Positions 55,025 to 62,145 of a stretch of DNA of 62,146 nucleotides are shown here, piece by piece (positions within the stretch are counted from its first letter, which is position 1; the number at the start of each line of letters is the position of its first letter). The position numbers and the translations under genes are program-made. The notes beneath the pieces were generated by a model that was given only the letters and a program-made list of their open reading frames with translations, was not told the DNA's origin and ran no database searches. The stretch is from Demequina sp. (GTDB lineage: Bacteria; Actinomycetota; Actinomycetes; Actinomycetales; Demequinaceae): NCBI GenBank assembly GCA_030148645.1, contig JASBTB010000032.1:1-62146 (forward strand). The letters are read 5' to 3'.

Positions 55025-56148
55025 CCGGCGCGGAAGTTCTCGATGACGTACGCCGCCACCTAGAACGGTTCGTCGCATACCCGAATACGTGGACGGCCGA
55101 CGCGCACACGCTTTGGATCGCCCACACCCACCTCATGCTCGCGTGGGAGTCAACGCCGCGTATTGCGTTCCTCTCACCTGAACCTGGGAGCGGCAAGTCT
55201 CGCGCGCTAGAGGTGACCGAGCCGTTAGTGCCCCGTCCCGTCCACGCCGTGAACACCACCCCGGCCTACCTATTCCGAAAGGTCTCAGACGAAGCAGGCC
55301 CGCCGACGATCCTCTACGACGAGATAGACACCGTGTTTGGTCCCAAGGCCAAGGACAACGAGGACATTCGAGGGATGCTCAACGCGGGACACCGCAAGGG
55401 TGCGACCGCAGGGCGCTGCGTGGTCCGGGGCAAGGAGATATTCACCGAGGAGTTGCCGGCCTACTGTGCCGTAGCGCTCGCGGGTCTCAACGACCTCCCC
55501 GACACGATCATGACGCGGAGCGTGGTTATTCGAATGCGCCGACGGGCAAAGCATGAACGCGTAGAGCCGTGGCGACTTCGCATCAATGGCCCCGAGTCGC
55601 ATGTGCTATTCGAACGGCTCGCGAAGTGGGCGTCCTCCGTCGAATCCAAAGCGACGGCGCAATGGCCCCATATGCCCGAGGGCGTCGAGGACCGTAACGC
55701 CGACGTATGGGAAGCCCTTATCGCGGTCGCGGACCTAGCGGGAGGCGACTGGCCCCAGCGTGCGCGTGTAACGGCTGTAACGGCTGTAACGGACTTGTCG
55801 CGTCAAAGGGGAGAGAGCCTAGGCATCCGACTACTGAGTGACCTTCGCTCTGTGTTCGGCTCCAACGCCCGCATGTCCACGGTCGAGATTCTGGACGCGC
55901 TCAACGGGATGACCGAATCCCCCTGGGGAAATCTCCGGGGTAAGGAACTGGACGCGCGAGCACTTGCCCGGTTCCTGAGCAAGTACGACGTGAGACCTCG
56001 ACTCTTGAGGATCGAAGGACAGAGCGGACCGCTTCATGGATATGACGTGGCCGACCTTGCCGATCCGTGGAGCCGGTACGTCTCCCCCGTACAACCCCAG
56101 GAATCCATTACAAGCGTTACAAGCGATACAGATGGGGGCGCATTGTGA
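55021..56148 (+). CDS. DUF3631 P-loop ATPase of the element
   Basis: A 375-residue protein. Walker A is SPEPGSGKSRALE (~51-63) and Walker B ILYDEIDTVFG (~98-108), followed by GMLNAGHRKGATAGR and NDLPDTIMTRSVVIRMRRR (arginine-finger region), then the DUF3631 C-terminal domain with LARFLSKYDVRPRLLR. Such proteins are common in actinophages and integrated elements and are thought to be helicase-like replication ATPases. A tandem nonamer (GTAACGGCT x3) lies within it near 55768. ATGA overlap on the left and GTGA overlap with the WhiB gene on the right. Confidence 0.85.
   Translation: MTGAEVLDDVRRHLERFVAYPNTWTADAHTLWIAHTHLMLAWESTPRIAFLSPEPGSGKSRALEVTEPLVPRPVHAVNTTPAYLFRKVSDEAGPPTILYDEIDTVFGPKAKDNEDIRGMLNAGHRKGATAGRCVVRGKEIFTEELPAYCAVALAGLNDLPDTIMTRSVVIRMRRRAKHERVEPWRLRINGPESHVLFERLAKWASSVESKATAQWPHMPEGVEDRNADVWEALIAVADLAGGDWPQRARVTAVTAVTDLSRQRGESLGIRLLSDLRSVFGSNARMSTVEILDALNGMTESPWGNLRGKELDARALARFLSKYDVRPRLLRIEGQSGPLHGYDVADLADPWSRYVSPVQPQESITSVTSDTDGGAL
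55766..55793 (+). repeat. Tandem 9-bp repeats inside the DUF3631 gene
   Basis: Three successive copies of GTAACGGCT-like nonamers, encoding VTAVTAVT. A related pair of GTTACAAGC-like nonamers lies at the 3' end of the same gene near 56108-56131. They could be iteron-like or simply coding repeats. Confidence 0.45.
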
Positions 56149-56438
56149 GCAACGTCCCCCAAGTGATACCCGACGCCCTACGCCACGACTGGCGCAACCT
56201 GGCCGACCTCATCGAAGCCACCGCCCACCGGCAAGTGGTCCCGTGCTTCAACGGTCGCGACGTGTCGCACGCCTGGTGGACATCTGACAACGCGTCCGAG
56301 CGTAAAGAGGCGGCACGCGAATGCGGCACTTGTCCCATCGTCAACCAATGCCGCCAGTACGGAATTGACCGCCCCAAAGAAGTTGGCGTCTATGGCGGTC
56401 TCACCGAGAGCGAACGCACGAAGGAGGCGAAGCGATGA
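56145..56438 (+). CDS. WhiB-like Fe-S transcription factor of the element
   Basis: A 97-residue protein with the four WhiB cysteines (C in VVPCFNG, ~27; C in ARECGTCPIVNQC, ~65, 68, 74) that hold a [4Fe-4S] cluster, and the turn VGVYGGLTESER (~84-95), followed by a basic AKR tail. WhiB proteins bind sigma factor region 4; phage copies can repress host WhiB genes. GTG at 56145 overlaps the DUF3631 stop. The usual W of G-x-W-G-G is Y here. Confidence 0.85.
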   Translation: MSNVPQVIPDALRHDWRNLADLIEATAHRQVVPCFNGRDVSHAWWTSDNASERKEAARECGTCPIVNQCRQYGIDRPKEVGVYGGLTESERTKEAKR

Positions 56439-56542
56439 CCAAGGCAACCGACATCCCCATATGGCCAACCAGGCGCCGCAATGAGTGGCGACGCAAGGCT
56501 CGCAAGCGCGCGGGACGCACCACGTCAGGAGATCGCTCATGA
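56435..56542 (+). CDS. 35-residue basic small protein
   Basis: Codes for MTKATDIPIWPTRRRNEWRR and a further 15 residues, rich in Arg and Lys. An ideal AAGGAGG site precedes the ATG, and ATGA overlaps occur with both neighbours, which supports real translation despite the size. It could be a DNA- or RNA-binding peptide. Confidence 0.5.
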   Translation: MTKATDIPIWPTRRRNEWRRKARKRAGRTTSGDRS

Positions 56543-56763
56543 TGAGCCCCGCCGTCCGAATCCGCACCGTGAGCGCGGATCAGATCCTCGCATTTGTCAC
56601 CATCGCCAACGAGACCGAGACTCGCGTGCGTTGGTCGCCGGGCAACTGGCGATGCGATGTCTGCGGCCCGTCCCCTTGGCCTTCGTGCGCCCATGCACGC
56701 GCCGTCATCAACTCAGACCACTACACCCACGAGACCACGGCAACCGCCGCGTACATCAACTAA
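56539..56763 (+). CDS. Small Cys-rich protein, SWIM-like zinc motif
   Basis: A 74-residue protein: WRCDVCGPSPWPSCAHARAV gives C-x2-C-x7-C-x-H, close to the CxCxnCxH SWIM zinc pattern. ATG at 56539 has AGGAG upstream and overlaps the preceding small gene's stop; a longer frame to 56485 is a shadow. Confidence 0.6.
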   Translation: MMSPAVRIRTVSADQILAFVTIANETETRVRWSPGNWRCDVCGPSPWPSCAHARAVINSDHYTHETTATAAYIN

Positions 56764-56774
56764 GGAGAACCAGC

Positions 56775-57449
56775 ATGCGATCAGTCCAGCGCAAGACCAT
56801 TCAGCAGGGCGACTACCTCAACCCCAACGTGCGACCCCCCGCCCAGCACCTTCCCAAAGCATTCGCCAAGATCGCCGCCGAGCGCGACGACATCGAGGGA
56901 CGCAAGCAAAAGGCCGCGCGTGAGCTGCTCGATCTGAACCAAAACTGGCGCGTCTACGAGGACAAGGCCCGGCGCTCTGACGCCGACGCTGGAGCCAAGG
57001 CGGCACGGGCAGGCACCACGCTCGACAATCCCATGGCGAACGTCGACGCACTACGCCGCCGCAAGGAGGAACTTGAGAACGAGGTGGAGTCACTGGGCAA
57101 CGCACACAGGCTGGTGCTCAACGACTACTCAGAGATACGTGAGGCAGAGAAAGGCAAGCCCATCTACGCCGAAGCGGTCGCCAAGGCTCAGGCCAGGATG
57201 CAAGCCGCAGCGAACGAACTGCGAGCCGCAGCCGCCGAGGCTGGCCCGGTCCTGGGCGTGTATTCGTGGGTATGCGAGAACGGTGCCTACGACGGGTCTA
57301 CGTCCCTTGTGGCCCTTGAGGTTGCCCCCGGCCTGGCACGACACATCGGCGACTCAGCCACGCATCACACGCCCGTGAGTGTGGAACAGATCGCCAACGC
57401 CATCGAAGCCTTCGCAAGCCTGTCCGACCCGACCACCACCGAGAAGTAG
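56775..57449 (+). CDS. Coiled-coil protein of the element
   Basis: A 224-residue protein with a long helical region (KIAAERDDIEGRKQKAARELLDLNQN at ~30 and RRRKEELENEVESLGNAHRLVLNDY at ~95), likely coiled coil, and a C-terminal globular part. No family recognised. ATG at 56775 has AGGAG; the earlier frame is a shadow. Confidence 0.65.
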   Translation: MRSVQRKTIQQGDYLNPNVRPPAQHLPKAFAKIAAERDDIEGRKQKAARELLDLNQNWRVYEDKARRSDADAGAKAARAGTTLDNPMANVDALRRRKEELENEVESLGNAHRLVLNDYSEIREAEKGKPIYAEAVAKAQARMQAAANELRAAAAEAGPVLGVYSWVCENGAYDGSTSLVALEVAPGLARHIGDSATHHTPVSVEQIANAIEAFASLSDPTTTEK

Positions 57450-57461
57450 AGGAGCACCACT

Positions 57462-57650
57462 ATGACAACGCGACCACTTGACCCAGCGCCAGATTCCATC
57501 TACGCGCGCATCCTTGCCAAGCGAATGAACCGGCCACGGGTCGACGCGAACGGGCGACCCATCGACCCGAAGGCTTCACGTCGTCGCTTCACGTATGACG
57601 CAAAAGGACAACTCACTGACGTGCAGACAGTGAGCCACGAGGACGCGTGA
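57462..57650 (+). CDS. Hypothetical small protein
   Basis: 62 residues: RPLDPAPDSIYARILAKRMNRPRVDANGRP then a beta-like tail (FTYDAKGQLTDVQ). A GAGGAG site lies ~8 nt upstream. The next gene overlaps its stop by 4 nt. Confidence 0.55.
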   Translation: MTTRPLDPAPDSIYARILAKRMNRPRVDANGRPIDPKASRRRFTYDAKGQLTDVQTVSHEDA

Positions 57651-57847
57651 GTGATCCAAGAGCGTACGCGGTGCTGGGCCAAGACACGGCCCGGCACCGG
57701 GTACTGCTCACCGTGTTCACATACCAGGGCATGCAGGAGTACTCCTCACGCTGCCTCGAGTGTGGCTGGCAACAGATCACGACGACCAGCGATCACGCTG
57801 AACTGCTCGGACAAGCACACCGACGCGGACGCGAGCGAACACGATGA
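57647..57847 (+). CDS. Hypothetical small protein with CxxC motif
   Basis: 66 residues with SSRCLECGWQQ (~34-44), a possible zinc-ribbon half. The GTG start overlaps the previous gene's stop (GTGA). Confidence 0.5.
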   Translation: MSDPRAYAVLGQDTARHRVLLTVFTYQGMQEYSSRCLECGWQQITTTSDHAELLGQAHRRGRERTR

Positions 57848-57885
57848 AGGGGTGGCGGGGGCACAAACTCCCTGATAGACCCCGA

Positions 57886-57915
57886 CCCGCCGGGGATGGA
57901 GACAAACCCGGCGGG
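57886..57915. terminator. GC-rich hairpin, possible terminator or attenuator within the element operon
   Basis: CCCGCCGGG (57886-57894) and CCCGGCGGG (57907-57915) form a perfect 9-bp stem. TTTTT comes only 15 nt later. It lies in the 115-bp gap before the terminase-like gene, a place where read-through could be controlled. Confidence 0.45.
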
Positions 57916-57962
57916 ACCAAATAGCACTCATTTTTCGACCACCACACACCACCGGGAGCACC

Positions 57963-58307
57963 ATGAATGACACGCACTCACCGCCACCCGCAGGTCTCGC
58001 CACCCGTGGCGCTGGATTCTGGGCGGCAACCGTCAAACAGTACGAGCTCAGCGATGGGGAACTCACATTGCTTGCCGAAGCCTGCCGGACCCTAGACAAC
58101 CTCGACGCACTCGACGCCTCAATCCGTGAGAACGGGGCAATCGTCACGGGATCTATGGGCCAGCCGGTTGTTAACGGTGCCCTGACCGAGGCACGCGGTC
58201 AACGCGCATTGCTTCACCGCCTCCTAGCGGCCCTGGCACTACCGGATGCTGACGGCGCGGTCGTCCCGAGCGGCACGCAGATGCGCGGACGAAAGAGGAG
58301 CCGCTGA
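57963..58307 (+). CDS. P27-type phage terminase small subunit-like protein
   Basis: A 114-residue helical protein: GAGFWAATVKQYELSDGELTLLAEACRTLDNLDALDASIRENGAIV with VVNGALTEARGQRALLHRLLAALALP, the arrangement seen in P27-family small terminases of actinophages. These recognise packaging sites on phage DNA. No large terminase follows in the window. The next gene overlaps by 1 nt. Confidence 0.68.
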   Translation: MNDTHSPPPAGLATRGAGFWAATVKQYELSDGELTLLAEACRTLDNLDALDASIRENGAIVTGSMGQPVVNGALTEARGQRALLHRLLAALALPDADGAVVPSGTQMRGRKRSR

Positions 58308-58549
58308 TGGCCCGCGTGAGACCCCAGGGGCTTCCCTCGATCGACAACATGCCCCCCATGCTGCGCGAGCACTCGCCGAAGGACTGGCCACCACCGCTAG
58401 ATCGTGTCGAGGCAATGGCCCCCACGTTCGGACGCGCCCGCATGGTCGCCATCGTGTCTCGCTCACTATGGAGCACCGCGAGGCGTGAATGGCTGACCGC
58501 TCAAGGCCTGCGCACTATGCGCGACCTCGCGCCGGGGGAGGGCTCGTAG
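58307..58549 (+). CDS. Hypothetical protein
   Basis: 80 residues, Pro-rich N-terminus (PSIDNMPPMLREHSPKDWPPP) then a helix; ATG overlaps the terminase-like stop by 1 nt. No family recognised. Confidence 0.5.
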   Translation: MARVRPQGLPSIDNMPPMLREHSPKDWPPPLDRVEAMAPTFGRARMVAIVSRSLWSTARREWLTAQGLRTMRDLAPGEGS

Positions 58550-58801
58550 ATGGCCCGGCTACGACGCCCGACAGCCCCGCAACTGGAGATGCCCGCTTCC
58601 ATCGCGGATGGCCCAACGCATCCGGACTGGGCGAACACCGGGCGGCCCGAGCGGGATTGGCGTATCGCCGCCACGCACTGGTCGCTTTCCGTCTTGGGCA
58701 ATCACAACGGCTGGTGGAGTCACCTAGCCCCTGAAGTGCGCGAGCCGCTCATGGCGCGGTCCCGCCACAAGATCGAACGACATGGAGACCGTGATGACTG
58801 A
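58550..58801 (+). CDS. Hypothetical protein
   Basis: 83 residues, Trp-rich (DWANTG, DWRIAATHWS, GWWSHL). It starts directly after the previous stop and overlaps the next gene by 8 nt. No family recognised. Confidence 0.5.
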   Translation: MARLRRPTAPQLEMPASIADGPTHPDWANTGRPERDWRIAATHWSLSVLGNHNGWWSHLAPEVREPLMARSRHKIERHGDRDD

Positions 58802-59819
58802 TTCCTGCAACAACGAACCGCCCGCACAGTCCGCGATCAACCCCTGCGCTGAATGCCCGTGGCGCACCGAGAACAAGGGGCGCGCCGTGCCCGACGAGTA
58901 CAGCACCGCCTACACCCGTGAGCAGCGCGTCACCCTGTGGTCGGACCTGCGCAATTCACGAGCCCAGGACTGCCATATGGGCGCCGGTGACGGAGAGGCG
59001 TTCCCTCATGGCAAGGACCCGGCGTGGATCGGCGCGGGCTTCGCGGCAATCCCCGAGCACGCAAAGCCTCGCGAGTGTGCCGGATCGCTCGTGGCCGCAC
59101 GGCGCGAGTGGGAGCGCATGTGGGAGGCGGGAAGTTGGGAGGCGTATCACCAGGCGCATCCGAACGGCTTCACCAAGGAGGCCGCGCAGTTCTGGCACGC
59201 GCGATTCAGCGGCAAGACGGTGAGCGGCTTACCTCCCATCCGCGACGGCCTCACCCAAGACGTCGACGTCATCGACCCAGGGCACGAGGACGGCATGACG
59301 GGGATTGAGCTGATGGACGCCAACCACCTGTTGAGCATCGTCGAGCGAATGCAACGGGCGATGGGCGAAGATCCTACCGAGGCCGCAGCGCCCTACGAGC
59401 TGCATTGTACGTGCGCGGCTTGCGTCCGTCATGGCGAGGTGCACGCGCAGACGGAACTCGAGACCCTCGCGGGCTCCGCCATGATCGATGACGAACTGGT
59501 GCCGCTTGTCGAGGCGCTCACCGCCCACGGCGTGACCACGGTGGCATCTTGCGTGAACCTCCGCCAAGTCACGGATGCGCTCATGCCTGGCGAGTCTGAG
59601 CGGGTCATGACGGGAGACCACAGGGCCGCCAACTACCGGCACACTCTCGCAACCGGTGCCGCGTTCCTACGGTTCCTGGACAACACGCCAGAGGGTGCCG
59701 CGTACCTCGAGCGTCTTCAATCACTCGACGGACTTGAGATCCTGAGAGATCCCGGCATCGGCCTCGCGCACGTCACGTTCCCCGGAGCCAAGCTCGCTGA
59801 ACTAGAGGCCGCGGCATGA
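58794..59819 (+). CDS. DUF6283-like Cys-rich protein with extended C-terminal domain
   Basis: A 341-residue protein with an N-terminal Cys domain NPCAECPWRTEN...DCHMG...RECAG, the spacing of DUF6283-like proteins. A C-terminal part follows with CTCAACVRHGE (~206) and EALTAHGVTTVASC. ATG at 58794 has GGAGA 5 nt upstream and is preferred to ATG at 58782. The GNAT gene overlaps its stop (ATGA). Function unknown. Confidence 0.55.
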   Translation: MTDSCNNEPPAQSAINPCAECPWRTENKGRAVPDEYSTAYTREQRVTLWSDLRNSRAQDCHMGAGDGEAFPHGKDPAWIGAGFAAIPEHAKPRECAGSLVAARREWERMWEAGSWEAYHQAHPNGFTKEAAQFWHARFSGKTVSGLPPIRDGLTQDVDVIDPGHEDGMTGIELMDANHLLSIVERMQRAMGEDPTEAAAPYELHCTCAACVRHGEVHAQTELETLAGSAMIDDELVPLVEALTAHGVTTVASCVNLRQVTDALMPGESERVMTGDHRAANYRHTLATGAAFLRFLDNTPEGAAYLERLQSLDGLEILRDPGIGLAHVTFPGAKLAELEAAA

Positions 59820-60313
59820 GCGAGCTACTGGACGAACTGCGAGAGCACTACCGCGTGACCTACGGCTCGAGTGACATCGCGCAGGACGACCTCGACGGCA
59901 AGCACGTGATCGTCATCGAGTGCCAGGGCGAGCAGGCAGGCATGATCGCCGTACACGTCGAAGGGGAGACCGTCACCGCCAGCAGGCTCTACGTTCGCCC
60001 CGCACATCGAGGCCATGGGCACGCACGGACACTCATTCGCGGCGCCATCGCACATGCGCGGAGCCACGGTGCAGCCATCCTGCGCGGCGACATCGACCAC
60101 GAGATCGAGGCGCGCGTCTCGCGCGCAACCGGTGCGCGCCCCGTCGCGCCGTATGGGGCGCATGCCGACGATCCCACTACTCGGTGTATCGGGGTGTCGC
60201 TGTCAGCCCGTCGACCGGCGCCACACAGTCCGCACGCCTCGCCAATATCGCAGGAGTCGGAAGGGAGGCCGTCTAGCGGGCTACCATTCCCGTCAGATCT
60301 AGCGTCTCGCTAA
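59816..60313 (+). CDS. GNAT-family acetyltransferase-like protein
   Basis: A 165-residue protein with the GNAT core: GMIAVHVEGETVTASRLYVRPAHRGHGHARTLIRGAIAHARSHGA, where RGHGHA is the acetyl-CoA loop. The ~35 C-terminal residues are Ser/Pro-rich. Last gene of the rightward block; its 3' end overlaps a convergent ORF by 41 bp. Confidence 0.72.
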   Translation: MSELLDELREHYRVTYGSSDIAQDDLDGKHVIVIECQGEQAGMIAVHVEGETVTASRLYVRPAHRGHGHARTLIRGAIAHARSHGAAILRGDIDHEIEARVSRATGARPVAPYGAHADDPTTRCIGVSLSARRPAPHSPHASPISQESEGRPSSGLPFPSDLASR

Positions 60314-60680
60314 ATACCCCCGATGCCCCCGTTTCGCGCCACGTAATCGTGGCAGTCGCATGCTCGACTAACTGATCCCACCGCAGGACCGCCTCCACAG
60401 ACTCGCCTGTCTTGAGCACTTGCCGCGTAGTCCCACCGCTGGAGGTTTGCCGAACTGGTGGATCTGGGGTCAGTGCTACGTCTGCTGCCTCCGCTTCCAT
60501 GAGCCAGACCATCCTCAAGTGGACGCCCAGGCCCGTCCCGTCTATTCGCGGTAGAGCGCGCCACCGTGGCTGTCTCTTGACACGCCGTGTCTGCATGAAC
60601 TTATTGGCGCCCCAACCTGCCACAGCAATCAGGAGCGCTGCGACTACTGTCCCGGCGACCCACGCTATCCATTCGCCCAT
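60273..60680 (-). CDS. Membrane-anchored hypothetical protein
   Basis: 135 residues with an N-terminal helix (IAWVAGTVVAALLIAVAGWG), a basic patch (MQTRRVKRQPRWRALPRID) and a beta-rich remainder. N-terminally anchored, soluble domain probably cytosolic. No family recognised. Confidence 0.6.
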   Translation of the reverse strand: MGEWIAWVAGTVVAALLIAVAGWGANKFMQTRRVKRQPRWRALPRIDGTGLGVHLRMVWLMEAEAADVALTPDPPVRQTSSGGTTRQVLKTGESVEAVLRWDQLVEHATATITWRETGASGVFSETLDLTGMVAR

Positions 60681-60823
60681 CTTGCGATTGTGCCATCACG
60701 CGACAAAGCCCCCGCACGTCCGCCCAGTCTTGCGCACGGCCATAATCCGCGCCAACATGTACACACCCGCCCGGACGTGTCTCGCCCCCCCTGAGACCCC
60801 GGGCGGGGCTGTCTCAACCTGAG
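60681..60823. terminator. Intergenic region with imperfect hairpin
   Basis: TGAGACCCC (60792-60800) faces GGGG...GTCTCA (60805-60816), a possible terminator for the leftward gene ending at 60824. No T-tract is seen. Confidence 0.35.
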
Positions 60824-61027
60824 TCATTCCTTAAGCCGTCGCACGTCGCGCGAGAGTTCCCTCATGGCCATGCTTAGCGAGGTGACTGCCATCCCGAGCT
60901 CTTCGAACGCCCGGTCGCGAAAGTCCTCGCCCTCCGCTTCATTCATTGTGCGGACTGCCACATCGGCGTGAAGCGCGGCGTCATTCGCGAGTTCGTCGGC
61001 AGGTTTCCGAGAGCCAAGATCGGACAT
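60824..61027 (-). CDS. Small acidic helical protein of the element
   Basis: 67 residues: SDLGSRKPADELANDAALHADVAVRTMNEAEGEDFRDRAFEELGMAVTSLSMAMRELSRDVRRLKE, probably helical, and reminiscent of Xre/Cro accessory or toxin-inhibitor proteins in size only. AGGAG precedes the ATG, and the dyad operator at 61038-61056 lies in its leader. Confidence 0.55.
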   Translation of the reverse strand: MSDLGSRKPADELANDAALHADVAVRTMNEAEGEDFRDRAFEELGMAVTSLSMAMRELSRDVRRLKE

Positions 61028-61037
61028 GATAACTCCT

Positions 61038-61056
61038 CGTGATTGCAGGTATCACG
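61038..61056. promoter_or_regulatory. Operator-like inverted repeat before the 67-residue protein
   Basis: CGTGAT, 7 bases, ATCACG: a perfect 6-bp dyad ending 10 nt before the ATG and just upstream of the AGGAG. An obvious candidate binding site for the XRE-type regulator encoded next to it. Confidence 0.5.
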
Positions 61057-61097
61057 ATTGTCTCGCATCCTGCTGACAACCAGCGGCCGCACACGAC

Positions 61098-61133
61098 GAA
61101 ACCCCCCAGTGTGGTCGGTCACTAGGGGGTTTC
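61098..61133 (-). terminator. Intrinsic terminator downstream of the XRE-regulator gene
   Basis: GAAACCCCC and GGGGGTTTC pair over 9 bp, extended by AGTG/CACT. For leftward transcripts the right arm ends in TTTC, giving a partial U-tract. It separates the regulator operon (ending 61158) from the 67-residue gene. Confidence 0.75.
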
Positions 61134-61157
61134 TGGGGTGTCTCTCCCTGGGCAATC

Positions 61158-61481
61158 TTATGCGCGCTGCATCACCCACCCGTGCTCGTGCGCGTTTTGG
61201 AGCGCTTGCTCGAACGCGGCATCCGGATCGATCGGCTCTTGGATCCGGTCTGGCATGTTGCCCAGCAGGTCACCAACGGCGACTCTAAAGGCCTGCGACA
61301 ACTTTGCGAGGTGATCGGTGTTGAAAGGATCTTCACCGTCGATCATCCGCCGCAACTGTGGGCCCCGGATGTAGGCAAGGTCGGCGACTTGGTTGAGCGT
61401 TAGGCCCCGTTCGTCGGCCAACTCCAGCAAGTTCGCACCGATCGCCTGCGCGAGCGTGGCGCCCGGGTGTCGCGCCGTCAC
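61158..61481 (-). CDS. XRE-type helix-turn-helix regulator
   Basis: A 107-residue DNA-binding protein: GANLLELADERGLTLNQVADLAYIRGPQLRRMIDGEDPFNTDHLAKLSQAFRVAVGDLLG (~15-75) is a lambda-repressor-like HTH. It is probably the element's repressor or activator. The GTG/ATG start overlaps the stop of the upstream gene by 4 nt. The C-terminal PDRIQEPIDPDAAFEQAL tail lacks an autoproteolysis domain. Confidence 0.8.
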   Translation of the reverse strand: MTARHPGATLAQAIGANLLELADERGLTLNQVADLAYIRGPQLRRMIDGEDPFNTDHLAKLSQAFRVAVGDLLGNMPDRIQEPIDPDAAFEQALQNAHEHGWVMQRA

Positions 61482-61852
61482 AGGTTGCCTGCCTGAAGAC
61501 GTTCGGCGTCGTCTGCAACCTCAAGCAGAATCTGCGCGTAGCGGCGCATTGTGTCCGTGCTAGCGAATGCCGCGTGGAAGCCGTCCATCCCGCCGCCAAT
61601 TTGGTCGATGTACGGCGACTGCGGATCGGTTTCGTTCCCGCCAAGGGAACTGTCCACGAGTTCGAACGTGAGCGCGTCGTCATCCCGCGTGAAGTGGTGC
61701 GGTTCCTGGCCTGCGCCGGGCAGGAAGTAGCCGCGACCGATGGGAGCCACGAACCACGGCGCGAGGCCGTCATCCATGCCACGAGCCTCTACGGCCCACT
61801 CAGGGGCCTTGAAGTTGGCCAGCCATTCAGGCTTTGCGAGTTGATCAGTCAT
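61478..61852 (-). CDS. Hypothetical protein upstream of the XRE regulator
   Basis: A 124-residue protein: MTDQLAKPEWLANFKAPEWAVEARGM, APIGRGYFLPGAG, MRRYAQILLEVADDAERL. ATG at 61852 has AAAGG 7 nt upstream; further upstream starts at 61867 are less likely. The order resembles an ImmA/repressor arrangement only in position: no HExxH is present. Confidence 0.55.
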   Translation of the reverse strand: MTDQLAKPEWLANFKAPEWAVEARGMDDGLAPWFVAPIGRGYFLPGAGQEPHHFTRDDDALTFELVDSSLGGNETDPQSPYIDQIGGGMDGFHAAFASTDTMRRYAQILLEVADDAERLQAGNL

Positions 61853-61916
61853 GATTCGACCTTTCATGCTTGGCCCCCGGTCCATCCGGGGAGCCGATTC
61901 CACTGTGCCGTGAACC

Positions 61917-61944
61917 CCTGACATTTAGTCCAGGATATTTCAGG
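61917..61944. promoter_or_regulatory. Operator-like dyad upstream of the leftward regulator operon
   Basis: CCTGACATTTAG with a mirrored TATTTCAGG (CCTGA/TCAGG arms) gives an imperfect 28-bp dyad. A further AGTCCAGG (61927-61934) recurs inverted as CCTGGACT at 62017-62024. Promoter elements are not clear. Confidence 0.35.
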
Positions 61945-62013
61945 CAACAGCGCTCTATTCGTTTGCGTCTGTCCTGCTAGATGGCACAGCGCTAAGTCCA
62001 CGAGACTACGGGA

Positions 62014-62145
62014 CTACCTGGACTGACCCGCTGCGGCAGCCTCAGCGGCGCACCCTTCACAAGGTGGCGGGCGACTCTCGCCGACGGCGGGAGGCTCAAG
62101 CGGTGACGCCGCGGACACACGGGCCGTCTGGGCCACCACAATGCC
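62014..62145 (-). CDS. Partial CDS, 3' end only
   Basis: An open frame enters from the right edge and stops at TAG (62016-62014), coding for 43 residues ending PPPCEGCAAEAAAAGQSR. The CxxC and Ala-rich tail look like coding sequence of this genome, but only the end is seen. Confidence 0.35.
   Translation of the reverse strand, partial: GIVVAQTARVSAASPLEPPAVGESRPPPCEGCAAEAAAAGQSR

Noticed and set aside
55766-55793. CRISPR-like repeat
   Set aside because: The units are 9 bp without spacers and lie in a coding region; no CRISPR array or cas gene is seen in the window.
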